A stretch of 63,829 nucleotides of DNA, taken from the NCBI RefSeq assembly GCF_902859945.1, contig NZ_CADIKL010000048.1, positions 1-63,829 on the forward strand. Direction: 5' to 3'. Below, piece after piece: positions 34,507 to 42,206 of this stretch (its first letter is position 1; the number at the start of each line of letters is the position of its first letter). Both the position numbers and the translations under genes were made by a program. Under the pieces are notes generated by a model, which was not told where the DNA came from, did not search any database, and worked only from the letters and a program-made list of their open reading frames with translations. This stretch comes from Paraburkholderia caffeinitolerans. Its GTDB lineage: Bacteria > Pseudomonadota > Gammaproteobacteria > Burkholderiales > Burkholderiaceae.

Positions 34507-35982
34507 ATGTCGTCCGTCCCTCTCGACCAGATTCCGGCGCCGCACGACGCCGCCACGACCACGCTGGTCGATCAGCTCGTCCAGTGGGGCCGCCGCCGCA
34601 TCGAAGAGCGCGTGTTCCGCCCCGGCATGCGCATGCCGTCCATCCGCAAGCTCGCGCTCGACAAGGGTGTCTCGCGCTTCACCGTGGTGGAGGCCTACGA
34701 GCGGCTGGTCGCACAGGGCTACCTCGATTCGCGGCGCGGCTCGGGCTTCTATGTGCGCGAGCGGCTTGCGGCCGTGGCGCCGCTGGAGCGCGGTCCCGGC
34801 GCCGATGCGAATGGAAACGCAGCGGCCGAGCCCGCGCCGCCGCCCACCCTCGACGTGGTCTGGCTGCTGCGCAACATGCTCCATTCGTCGACGCATCCGG
34901 AAACGGGGCCGGGTCTCGGCTACCTGCCCGCGCGCTGGCTCGACGGCGAGCTGCTGGCGGGCGCGATGCGCTCGCTGGGCCGCCAGAGCGGCTCGCAGCT
35001 GCTCGGCTTCGGTTCGCCGCAGGGCTTCCTGCCGCTGCGCCAGCAGTTGCAGACGCGCCTCGCCGAGTTCGAGATCGGTGCGACGCCCGAGCAGTTCGTG
35101 ATGGTCTCGGGCGTCACTCAGGCCATCGACTTGCTCGCGCGGCTCTACGTACGGCCCGGCGACACCGTCGTGGTGGGCGACCCCGCGTGGTTCCAGATGT
35201 TCAGCCGCTTCGTCTCGCAAGGCGCGCGCCTCTTGGGCGTGCCGTACACGCCCGAGGGGCCGGACCTCGACGCACTCGAAACGCTGGTAGCGACGTGGCG
35301 GCCGAAGCTGCTGGTCATCAACTCGGTGCTGCAGAACCCCACCGGCACCTCGCTCACGGCGGCGCAGGCGTTTCGCATCCTGCGCCTCGCGGAGCAGTAC
35401 GACTTTCTCGTCGTCGAAGACGATATCTACGGCGATCTCTGCCCGGCGGGCTATCCGGCGACACGCCTCGCGAGCCTCGACCAATTGCGCCGGGTGATTT
35501 ACCTCGGCAGCTTTTCGAAGACGCTCGCGCCCAATCTGCGCGTGGGCTTCATCGCAAGCGCGCTCGATGTGGCGCAGGCGGTCGCGGACCAGAAAATGCT
35601 GGTGGGCATGACGAGTCCCGAGCTCAACGAACGGGTGCTGTTTCGCGTGCTCACCGAAGGTCACTACCGGCGCCACGTGGAGCGCCTGCGCGCGCGTCTG
35701 GACTCGGTGCGCGACAAGGCTGCGCGCATGCTCGAGCGCGCCGGCTGCAGGATCTTCGTCGCGCCGGGCGCGGGCATGTTCCTGTGGGCCGACACCGGCG
35801 TGGACGCCGACGCGCTCACGGCCGCCGGCCACGAGGCGGGCTTCCTGCTCACGCCGGGCAGCCTGTTCTCGCCGCACCAGTCGCCCACCACCTGGATGCG
35901 CTTTAACATCGCCAACTGCGGCGACCCGGCGCTGCCGGCGTTTCTCGCCGGCTATCTGGACGGCGTGGCGCGGCGCGCCTGA
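34507..35982 (+). CDS. MocR/PdxR-type regulator (GntR HTH fused to aminotransferase domain)
   Basis: 491 residues. The N-terminal GntR-type winged HTH reads RRRIEERVFRPGMRMPSIRK, then GVSRFTVVEAYERLVAQGY. A fold-type I aminotransferase-like domain follows from about residue 95: VMVSGVTQAIDLLARLY, NPTGTSLTAAQA, EDDIYGDLCPAG, and YLGSFSKTLAPNLRVGF with the PLP Lys, so PLP can probably bind. The ATG at 34507 follows GGAG at 5 nt. MocR proteins use PLP or an aldimine as effector and usually regulate a divergent gene; here that is an aminotransferase plus ridA-like pair. Confidence 0.94.
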   Translation: MSSVPLDQIPAPHDAATTTLVDQLVQWGRRRIEERVFRPGMRMPSIRKLALDKGVSRFTVVEAYERLVAQGYLDSRRGSGFYVRERLAAVAPLERGPGADANGNAAAEPAPPPTLDVVWLLRNMLHSSTHPETGPGLGYLPARWLDGELLAGAMRSLGRQSGSQLLGFGSPQGFLPLRQQLQTRLAEFEIGATPEQFVMVSGVTQAIDLLARLYVRPGDTVVVGDPAWFQMFSRFVSQGARLLGVPYTPEGPDLDALETLVATWRPKLLVINSVLQNPTGTSLTAAQAFRILRLAEQYDFLVVEDDIYGDLCPAGYPATRLASLDQLRRVIYLGSFSKTLAPNLRVGFIASALDVAQAVADQKMLVGMTSPELNERVLFRVLTEGHYRRHVERLRARLDSVRDKAARMLERAGCRIFVAPGAGMFLWADTGVDADALTAAGHEAGFLLTPGSLFSPHQSPTTWMRFNIANCGDPALPAFLAGYLDGVARRA

Positions 35983-36010
35983 AAACCACCAGAAACCCGC
36001 TTGAAGACCA

Positions 36011-36039
36011 CTTGAAACCGGCGCGGCGCGTCCCCATAT
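36011..36039 (+). promoter_or_regulatory. sigma-32 heat-shock promoter of htpG
   Basis: CTTGAAA (36011-36017) and CCCCATAT (36032-36039) with 14-bp spacing match the RpoH consensus CTTGAAA-N11-15-CCCCATNT perfectly. The transcription start would be near 36046, a 65-nt leader. A second CTTGAAG lies at 36000-36006. Confidence 0.88.
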
Positions 36040-36110
36040 GCGCGCTCAACGCGCCGCGGGAATGCACACGCGGCCGACCCTACTGACTGCAACGAAAAAG
36101 GACCCCGACC

Positions 36111-38024
36111 ATGGCACAAGAAACCATGAGCTTCCAGGCGGAAGTGAAACAGCTTCTGCACCTGATGATCCATTCGCTGTACAGCAACAAGGAAATTTTC
36201 CTGCGCGAGCTGGTTTCGAACGCATCGGACGCCGCCGACAAGCTGCGCTTCGAGGCGCTCGCCAACAGCGCGCTCTACGAAAACGATCCGAACCTGCGCA
36301 TTCGCGTGGGCTTCGACAAGGCCGCGCGCACCATCACCATCGACGACAACGGCATTGGCATGAGCCATGACGAAGCCGTGGCCAACCTCGGCACGATCGC
36401 GCGCTCCGGCACCAAGGAATTCTTCGGCAAGCTCTCGGGCGACCAGCAGAAGGACGCGGCGCTGATCGGCCAGTTCGGCGTGGGCTTCTACTCGGGCTTC
36501 ATCGTTGCCGACAAGATCACGGTCGAAAGCCGCCGCGCGGGTCTGCCCGCAGCCGAAGGCGTGCGCTGGACGAGCGCGGGCGAGGGCGAATTCTCGGTCG
36601 AGGCGATCGAGCGCGCGCAGCGCGGCACCACCATCACGCTGCACCTGCGCGAAGGCGAAGACGAACTGCTTTCCGCGTGGAAGCTCAAGTCGATCATCCA
36701 GAAGTACTCGGATCACGTCGGCCTGCCCATCGAGATGAAGAAGGAAGAATGGGACGCCGAAAAGAACGAGATGGTCACGAAGGACGAATACGAGACCATC
36801 AACCAGGCGAGCGCGCTGTGGACGCGCGCGAAGAACGACATCAGCGACGAGCAGTATCAGCAGTTCTATCAGCACCTCGCGCACGATCACATGAACCCGC
36901 TCGCGTGGACGCATAACCGCGTCGAAGGCCGCAGCGAATATACGCAACTGCTTTACGTGCCGTCGCATGCGCCGTTCGACATGTGGAACCGCGATCACAA
37001 GAGCGGCTTGAAGCTCTACGTGAAGCGCGTCTTCATCATGGACGAAGCCGAGCAACTGCTGCCGAACTATCTGCGCTTCGTGAAGGGCGTGGTCGATTCG
37101 GCGGATCTGCCGCTCAACGTCTCGCGCGAAATCCTGCAGGAAAGCCGCGACGTGAAGGCGATTCGCGACGGCGTGACCAAGCGTGTGCTGTCGATGCTAG
37201 AAGACATGGCCTCGGCGCAAACCGATGCCGAAGCGAAGGAAGAGGAGAAGGCGAAGTTCGCGACCTTCTGGACCGAGTTCGGTCAGGTGCTCAAGGAAGG
37301 CATGGGCGAGGATCAGGCGAACGGCGAGCGCATCGCGAAGCTGCTGCGCTTTGCATCGACGCACAACGACACCGACGAGCAGACCGTCTCGCTCGCCGAC
37401 TACGTCGCGCGCATGAAGCCCGAGCAAACGAAGATCTACTACGTGACCGCCGATACCTGGCAGGCCGCGAAGAATAGCCCGCACCTCGAAGTGTTCCGCA
37501 AGAAGGGCGTGGAAGTGCTGTTGCTCACCGATCGCGTGGACGAATGGATGCTGTCGTTCCTGAACGACTTCGACGGCAAGCCGCTCGCGAGCGTGGCGCG
37601 CGGCGACCTCGACCTTGGTGCGCTCAATGACGAGGAAAAGCAGCAACAAGAGAAGGTGGGCGAAGAGCTCAAGCCGCTCGTGGAGCAGATGAAGGAAGCG
37701 CTCAAGGGCAAGGCAAAGGACGTGCGTCTCACGTTCCGCCTGACCGATTCGCCAAGCTGCCTCGTGGCCGACGAAGGCGACATGAGCGGTTACCTGCAGC
37801 GCATGCTCAAGGCCGCGGGCCAGCAGGCGCCGCAGATGCAGCCGATTCTCGAAGTCAATCCCGAGCATCCGCTCGTAAAGGCGCTGCGCACCGATAGCGC
37901 GGACTTCGGCGACTGGTGCCATCTGCTGTTCGATCAGGCGATGCTGGCAGAAGGCGGCGCGCTTGAGGATCCGGCGAGCTTTGTGAAGCGCACCAACGCG
38001 TTGCTGTTGGCGCGGGCGGGTTAA
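36111..38024 (+). CDS. htpG: HtpG, Hsp90-family chaperone
   Basis: Dimeric ATP-dependent chaperone, 637 residues, the normal bacterial length without the eukaryotic charged linker. The GHKL ATPase domain shows SLYSNKEIFLRELVSNASDA, DNGIGM, GTIARSGTKEF and GQFGVGFYSGFIVAD. The middle domain has the catalytic-loop SREILQESRDVKAIR. The C-terminal dimerisation domain ends TNALLLARAG. Expression is expected to be heat-induced by the sigma-32 promoter. Two terminators follow. Confidence 0.97.
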   Translation: MAQETMSFQAEVKQLLHLMIHSLYSNKEIFLRELVSNASDAADKLRFEALANSALYENDPNLRIRVGFDKAARTITIDDNGIGMSHDEAVANLGTIARSGTKEFFGKLSGDQQKDAALIGQFGVGFYSGFIVADKITVESRRAGLPAAEGVRWTSAGEGEFSVEAIERAQRGTTITLHLREGEDELLSAWKLKSIIQKYSDHVGLPIEMKKEEWDAEKNEMVTKDEYETINQASALWTRAKNDISDEQYQQFYQHLAHDHMNPLAWTHNRVEGRSEYTQLLYVPSHAPFDMWNRDHKSGLKLYVKRVFIMDEAEQLLPNYLRFVKGVVDSADLPLNVSREILQESRDVKAIRDGVTKRVLSMLEDMASAQTDAEAKEEEKAKFATFWTEFGQVLKEGMGEDQANGERIAKLLRFASTHNDTDEQTVSLADYVARMKPEQTKIYYVTADTWQAAKNSPHLEVFRKKGVEVLLLTDRVDEWMLSFLNDFDGKPLASVARGDLDLGALNDEEKQQQEKVGEELKPLVEQMKEALKGKAKDVRLTFRLTDSPSCLVADEGDMSGYLQRMLKAAGQQAPQMQPILEVNPEHPLVKALRTDSADFGDWCHLLFDQAMLAEGGALEDPASFVKRTNALLLARAG

Positions 38025-38033
38025 AAAAGCAGA

Positions 38034-38060
38034 CGCTTCACGCGAGCGAAGCGCTTTTTT
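38034..38060 (+). terminator. rho-independent terminator after htpG
   Basis: CGCTTC-acgcgagc-GAAGCG followed by C and six T residues. Confidence 0.75.
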
Positions 38061-38069
38061 GAATTGCCG

Positions 38070-38108
38070 ATCCCCTTGCAGCCTTGTGCTGCAAGGGGAT
38101 TTTTCTTT
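38070..38108 (+). terminator. second, stronger terminator after htpG
   Basis: ATCCCCTTGCAG and CTGCAAGGGGAT form a perfect 12-bp stem with a 7-nt loop, followed by TTTTCTTT. The tandem arrangement insulates ubiC from heat-shock transcription. Confidence 0.9.
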
Positions 38109-38173
38109 GGGGCATCGTTTCTTGCGGCTTCGTTTCGCCGTTCGCCCCGCAGCGAATTGAAATGCGCGCGGCC

Positions 38174-38179
38174 TATAAT
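38174..38179 (+). promoter_or_regulatory. -10 element placing the ubiC start at the ATG
   Basis: A perfect TATAAT ends 7 bp before the ubiC ATG at 38187, so the transcript would begin at or next to the start codon. No recognisable -35 at 16-18 bp and no Shine-Dalgarno. Confidence 0.5.
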
Positions 38180-38186
38180 GCGCGCC

Positions 38187-38870
38187 ATGCCCATCCGATT
38201 CGATGCCGCCGACGCGCACTGGCGCGTCGCGCCCCTCGCGGCCTTCAGCGCCGACCAAAAAGACTGGCTCACACGCGGCGGTTCGCTGACCGCGCATCTG
38301 CGCGCGCTCGGGCATGTCGTCGTGCGCGTGACGCGCGAAGCCGTCGACATGCCCTGGCCTGACGAATGCGCCGCGCTCGGCCTCGCGCCGCGCGCACGCG
38401 CCTGGGTGCGCGAGATCGTGCTCGAAGTCGATGGCGTGCCGTTTGTGGCCGCGCACAGCGCGACGCCGATCGCGGCGAGCCACGGTATCTGGCAGGCCAT
38501 GCGCCGCCTGCGCACGCGCCCGCTTGCGGAGTTGCTGTACAGCGATAGCGGCGTCGCGCGCTCGGCGCTCGTGAGCCGGCGCGTGAGCGCGCGGCATCCG
38601 TTGCATGCGTTGGCCGCGCGAGAAACGCAGGGGCATGTGCCGCATGCGTTCGTCGCGCGACGTTCGGTGTTCGAGCGCTATGGCGCGCCGCTCCTCGTGA
38701 CCGAATGCATGCTGCCTGCGCTGTGGGCGAGTCTTGCGGGCCTGGCATGCGATGCGCAGCCGCCGTTGCCCGCGCACGCCACTCACTCGGCACGCGAGCG
38801 TGGGCCGCTCGGCCATACGGCCTCGCGGGCCGCTCATGCGCCGCATCCTCCAATGAGTTCTCGCCGATGA
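38187..38870 (+). CDS. ubiC: chorismate pyruvate-lyase (UbiC)
   Basis: First enzyme of ubiquinone synthesis: removes pyruvate from chorismate to give 4-hydroxybenzoate. The 227-residue frame covers the lyase domain with WLTRGGSLTAHLRALG, the Arg-containing ARAWVREIVLEVDGVPFVAAHS, RPLAELLYSD and the conserved Glu in VTECMLPALW. The last 40 residues (PPLPAHATHSARERGPLG and beyond) are Ala/His/Pro-rich and extend past the usual end. Its TGA overlaps the ATG of the next gene. Start chosen to match the family (MPIRFD). Confidence 0.92.
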   Translation: MPIRFDAADAHWRVAPLAAFSADQKDWLTRGGSLTAHLRALGHVVVRVTREAVDMPWPDECAALGLAPRARAWVREIVLEVDGVPFVAAHSATPIAASHGIWQAMRRLRTRPLAELLYSDSGVARSALVSRRVSARHPLHALAARETQGHVPHAFVARRSVFERYGAPLLVTECMLPALWASLAGLACDAQPPLPAHATHSARERGPLGHTASRAAHAPHPPMSSRR

Positions 38871-39379
38871 GCGTCAAGCGCTGCTTTGCACCGGTCGTCG
38901 ATGCGCATACGCGCGTGCTGATCCTCGGCAGCCTGCCGGGCGAGGCGTCGCTGGCGCATCAGCAGTACTACGCGCATAAGCAGAACCGGTTTTGGCATCT
39001 GGTGGGCGAGGTGATCGGCGTGGACCTTCCCGCGATGGCCTACGACGCGCGGCTGCAAACGCTGCTTGAACATCGCATCGGTTTGTGGGATGTGGTGGCC
39101 GAAGCGCAGCGCATTGGCAGCCTCGATAGCCGTATCCGAAATCATGCGAGCAACGATTTGGTCGCTCTAATTGAAACGCTGCCGAATCTGGTTGCCATAG
39201 CGTTCAACGGCGGAACCGCAGAGAAGATCGGGGCGAGCGCGCTCGGTGAGAAGGCAGACGCGTATCGCCTCGTCCGATTGCCATCAAGCAGTCCGGCGTA
39301 CGCAGCCGTTCCCTACCAGGAAAAATTGGTCGACTGGCGTCGATTGCAGCAATACCTGGTTAATCGGCATAAAACTTAA
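38867..39379 (+). CDS. DNA-deoxyinosine glycosylase (uracil-DNA glycosylase superfamily)
   Basis: Base-excision repair enzyme of 170 residues removing hypoxanthine (and possibly other deaminated bases). The N-terminal half has the family signature ILGSLPGEASLAHQQYYAHK and NRFWHLVGEVIG. LWDVVAEAQRIGSLDSRIRN is the substrate pocket region, and LPSSSPAY is the late conserved loop. ATG overlaps the ubiC stop (ATGA), so the two are translationally coupled. The 3' third is less GC-rich than the 5' part, which may mark the edge of an acquired segment. Confidence 0.9.
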   Translation: MSVKRCFAPVVDAHTRVLILGSLPGEASLAHQQYYAHKQNRFWHLVGEVIGVDLPAMAYDARLQTLLEHRIGLWDVVAEAQRIGSLDSRIRNHASNDLVALIETLPNLVAIAFNGGTAEKIGASALGEKADAYRLVRLPSSSPAYAAVPYQEKLVDWRRLQQYLVNRHKT

Positions 39380-39424
39380 GCGGATCATCTAGCTAAATAG
39401 TGCTGAGTATTCGGCGAAGCAGTA

Positions 39425-39859
39425 TCAGGTGCGCGGTAACAGGTGGTCGAGTCGAGATACGGATTCAATGAGTTCGATGGTGAGCCGAACCAGTTCGGCG
39501 GTCAGGCTCACTGGAAGATCTATGTTGCCTTCGTATTCGGCCGCGTTACGCCTGCGATGGCAGGTATCGAGCACGCGCCATTTTTCGGTCGGCCAGCCGA
39601 TCGTATGTTCGAGGCACTGAAAGACCAGGTATCGGTCGTCGCTCCGGTATCCGTGAGCCCGTAGCGCGGCGCGTGATGCCGCGTGCGCGGCATCGTATGC
39701 GAGGATGAACTGGCTCTCCGTTGCCATTGCGCTACTGCTTGTGACAGTGCCGAGCAAGGTTCGAGCGAGGCTCAGCAGATGCTCGAATTCACCACGGTTC
39801 GCCGGGAAAGGTTTTAGCTTTCCGATGCGTACGAGATTATCCAATGTGGTCGATGTCAT
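39425..39859 (-). CDS. HEPN-like partner of a nucleotidyltransferase
   Basis: All-helical protein of 144 residues overlapping the upstream nucleotidyltransferase gene by 23 nt, after AGGAAGCGAGG. Helices FILAYDAAHAASRAALRAHG, LVFQCLEHTIG and DTCHRRRNAAEYEG fit the HEPN fold that accompanies MNT nucleotidyltransferases. The RNase motif R-x4-6-H is not intact: where His is expected the sequence reads RRRNAAEYEG. So it may be a non-nuclease HEPN, or a nuclease with a different active site. DNA here is less GC-rich than the flanks. Confidence 0.8.
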   Translation of the reverse strand: MTSTTLDNLVRIGKLKPFPANRGEFEHLLSLARTLLGTVTSSSAMATESQFILAYDAAHAASRAALRAHGYRSDDRYLVFQCLEHTIGWPTEKWRVLDTCHRRRNAAEYEGNIDLPVSLTAELVRLTIELIESVSRLDHLLPRT

Positions 39860-40430
39860 CCTCGCTTCCTATTACCATCAGCTTCGGCTGGCGCAGTACT
39901 TCCGTCAGGAACGGATGATTTTTGCGTTTCCGTTCGAGAAATTCTTCTCGAGTGTACTGGGTAATCTGGACCGTACGGTCTAGCTTTTTTTCGGCTGATT
40001 CGAGCGCGGTCATGACTTGTCCATAGCTGAGGGTCTCGCTGACCAACATGACGTCGATATCGCTGCCGGCGTGGTCGTAGCCTTGGGCAACGGAGCCGTA
40101 CACAAAGGCGAATTTTATTTCCTGAGTCAGCGGTGACAGCGCTTCGCGGAGTACCTCGACAACTCCGAAGGTTTTGATGACGATGAGGCGCAGTTCGCTG
40201 AAAACAGGACTGCCTGCGAAGGCCCGCACCTGTTTGAGATTGGCAATGCGTCGGGTTTCGATGAGTCCGCCTTGTTCGAGGCGATTCAGTTCGCGCTGGA
40301 CGCTGGCACTGCCGAGACCCGTCAGCCGGATCAGCTCTTTTACGTGAAACCATTGGTCGGGCCGCCCGAACAGGCAGGCAAGAATGGGTTGCTGTGCGTT
40401 GGAGAAAAGGGCATCGCCGAGCTTTGTCAT
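39837..40430 (-). CDS. winged-HTH/MNT-type nucleotidyltransferase fusion
   Basis: 197 residues. N-terminal winged HTH of about 70 residues (FHVKELIRLTGLGSASVQREL, then GGLIETRRI) is fused to a minimal nucleotidyltransferase: FAFVYGSVAQGYDHAGSDIDVMLVSE holds the GS-x9-10-SDID catalytic signature with two metal-binding Asp. In MNT-HEPN toxin-antitoxin pairs, the MNT enzyme AMPylates and neutralises the HEPN toxin. The fused DNA-binding domain suggests direct autoregulation, and repeated sites lie just upstream of the ATG. First gene of the pair; no strong Shine-Dalgarno. Confidence 0.88.
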   Translation of the reverse strand: MTKLGDALFSNAQQPILACLFGRPDQWFHVKELIRLTGLGSASVQRELNRLEQGGLIETRRIANLKQVRAFAGSPVFSELRLIVIKTFGVVEVLREALSPLTQEIKFAFVYGSVAQGYDHAGSDIDVMLVSETLSYGQVMTALESAEKKLDRTVQITQYTREEFLERKRKNHPFLTEVLRQPKLMVIGSEDDIDHIG

Positions 40431-40441
40431 AATCCGGATGC

Positions 40442-40492
40442 TAGCACGATCGAGCCAATATTTAGCACGATCGAACCAGATTTTGGCTCGAT
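40442..40492. promoter_or_regulatory. direct-repeat operator of the wHTH-MNT/HEPN operon
   Basis: TAGCACGATCGAGCCA at 40442-40457 and TAGCACGATCGAACCA at 40463-40478, exactly 21 bp (two helical turns) apart and differing at one base. An inverted half copy TTTTGGCTCGAT follows at 40481-40492. The array begins 12 bp upstream of the ATG at 40430. Confidence 0.7.
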
Positions 40493-40720
40493 GAGAGACC
40501 GCAGCGCTGCTCAAACGTCGCATCGGTTTGCGGGACGTGGTCGCGTATCCGTATCGCCACGCGCCGCCGCCTAAAACCAGCCCGACAGACCACGAATGCT
40601 ATGCTCTCGGTCGCCCGCATAGTTGCGTTCGACATTGCGTTCGAATTCGCACCGCGAAAAGCGCAGCGAATTTCGCGTCCGAACCTGCTCCTCATAAGCA
40701 AGAAAGCACGACATCTCCAC

Positions 40721-41638
40721 ATGACGAATCTCATCAAGCGCGCTTCGGCCGAAGCGCGCGCATTCAGCAAGACCCGCAAGACCCGCGGCAACACCGCCTC
40801 GAAGCAAGTCGATGCCGATCTCGACAACGCGCCGGTCATCGAAGCGCCGCGCAAGCCGCGCTTTGCGCCCGTGACGTTCTCGGAAGAGGGCGGCGTGCGC
40901 TATCTGCATTTCGGCACCGAGTGGGTGCAGGGCGCGATGCGTCTTTCCAAGCCGCAGCACATCGAGCTCGAATACGCACAGCAGATGATGTCCTGGCTGC
41001 TGTTCCTCGCCACGCCCGCGCGTATCGTGCAACTGGGTCTCGGCTCGGCCTCGCTGACCAAGTTCGCGCATCGTTATCTGCGTCCCGCGAAGGTCGAGGC
41101 GATCGAACTGAACCCGGCCGTCGTGGTGGCTGCGCGCACGATGTTCGAACTGCCGCATGACGACGCACGCCTCGCGGTGCGCGAGCTCGACGCGTGGGAC
41201 TTCGTGCACGACCGCGCGAATCACGGCACGATCGGCGCGCTGCAGATCGATGTTTATGACGCGACCGCGCGCGGCCCGGTGCTCGACAGCGTGGCGTTCT
41301 ACCGTGCAGCGCGCGCGTGTCTCACCGATGCGGGTATTGCGACCATCAACCTGTTCGGCGACCACCCGAGCTATGTGCGCAACATGAAGCGCCTGAAGGA
41401 AGCGTTCGACGGCCGCGTGATCGCGCTGCCCGAAGTGCACGAGGGCAACCGCATTGCGCTGGCGTTCTCGGGTCCGGCGCTCGAAGTGAGCTGGGCGGCG
41501 CTCGAGAAGCGCGCGCGCCTGCTCGAAAGCAAGCTCGGCTTGCCGGCGCACCAGTGGGTGAAGTCGCTGCGCGAGGCCAACGCCGAAAACGGCAAGGGCA
41601 ACAAGAGCGACAAGAGCGACGACACCTTCGCCATCTGA
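40721..41638 (+). CDS. spermidine-synthase-like methyltransferase-fold protein
   Basis: 305 residues. Rossmann-fold aminopropyltransferase-like core: QHIELEYAQQMMSWLLFL, IVQLGLGSASLTKFAHRYL (nucleotide-binding glycine loop), VEAIELNPAVVVAAR (ligand Glu), and ALQIDVYDATARGPVLDSVAFYRAA. Both termini are Lys/Ser/Asn-rich tails (QVDADLDNAPVIEAP; NGKGNKSDKSDDTFAI) outside the domain. Orphan proteins of this kind are common next to unrelated genes, and activity as a true polyamine synthase is not certain because speD is not nearby. A good terminator follows. Confidence 0.85.
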   Translation: MTNLIKRASAEARAFSKTRKTRGNTASKQVDADLDNAPVIEAPRKPRFAPVTFSEEGGVRYLHFGTEWVQGAMRLSKPQHIELEYAQQMMSWLLFLATPARIVQLGLGSASLTKFAHRYLRPAKVEAIELNPAVVVAARTMFELPHDDARLAVRELDAWDFVHDRANHGTIGALQIDVYDATARGPVLDSVAFYRAARACLTDAGIATINLFGDHPSYVRNMKRLKEAFDGRVIALPEVHEGNRIALAFSGPALEVSWAALEKRARLLESKLGLPAHQWVKSLREANAENGKGNKSDKSDDTFAI

Positions 41639-41684
41639 CACCCGCCCCGCGAGAGGCATCGCGGCGTGCAACGAAAGCAACGAA

Positions 41685-41719
41685 AAGCCGGCCCCACGAC
41701 AAACAGGGCCGGCTTTTTT
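41685..41719 (+). terminator. rho-independent terminator after the spermidine-synthase-like gene
   Basis: AAGCCGGCCC and GGGCCGGCTT form a perfect 10-bp stem followed by a T-tract. The remaining 245 bp before the next gene show a TTGACA at 41786-41791 but no matching -10, and nothing else that I can identify. Confidence 0.92.
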
Positions 41720-41963
41720 GTGTTTCGGATCACCAAGCTTTCTAAATGCTGACGGTTCGGGGTCAAACGCACCGCCAGTCGTGTCTTGACAACATCATCT
41801 AAATTGGGGTCCGCCCTTCTTGACCCATCGCAGCGGCATCGCTACTCTTTTCTGCGCTTTCGGGGACCTTGCGAGGCACGATCTCGCGGGCCAGGGACCG
41901 CTCCATATCGGGCGGTGGACCGCATCGAAAACCCCATAACTACATAAGTAACGAGGAGACGTC

Positions 41964-42206
41964 ATGGCTCACGACGCCGACGCCACAAAAGCCAGCAAGC
42001 ACTGGCTATGGCTGTTGATCCTGCCCTGGATCGCAATGATCTGGGTGCCGTCGTACAACAAGGTCGAGCCCACGCTGTGGGACTTCCCATTTTTCTACTG
42101 GTATCAGCTGCTCTGGGTGCTGATCAGCGCCGTCATCACCGTAGTTGTCTATATCAAGACCAAGGATCGCTCGAAGCGCGGCGGCAAGGCAGGGGGTGGG
42201 CAATGA
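41964..42206 (+). CDS. DUF3311 small membrane protein
   Basis: 80-residue protein with two spans (WLWLLILPWIAMIWVPSYN and FFYWYQLLWVLISAVITVVV) and a basic C-terminal tail. The YNKVEPTLWDFPFFYWYQ segment is the DUF3311 signature. The ATG follows GAGGAG. Its TGA overlaps the ATG of the symporter gene. DUF3311 proteins regularly precede SSS-family monocarboxylate permeases, so it is probably an accessory subunit. Confidence 0.93.
   Translation: MAHDADATKASKHWLWLLILPWIAMIWVPSYNKVEPTLWDFPFFYWYQLLWVLISAVITVVVYIKTKDRSKRGGKAGGGQ

Noticed and set aside
41786..41810. TTGACA before the DUF3311 gene as a sigma-70 promoter
   Set aside because: No acceptable -10 hexamer 16-18 bp downstream.
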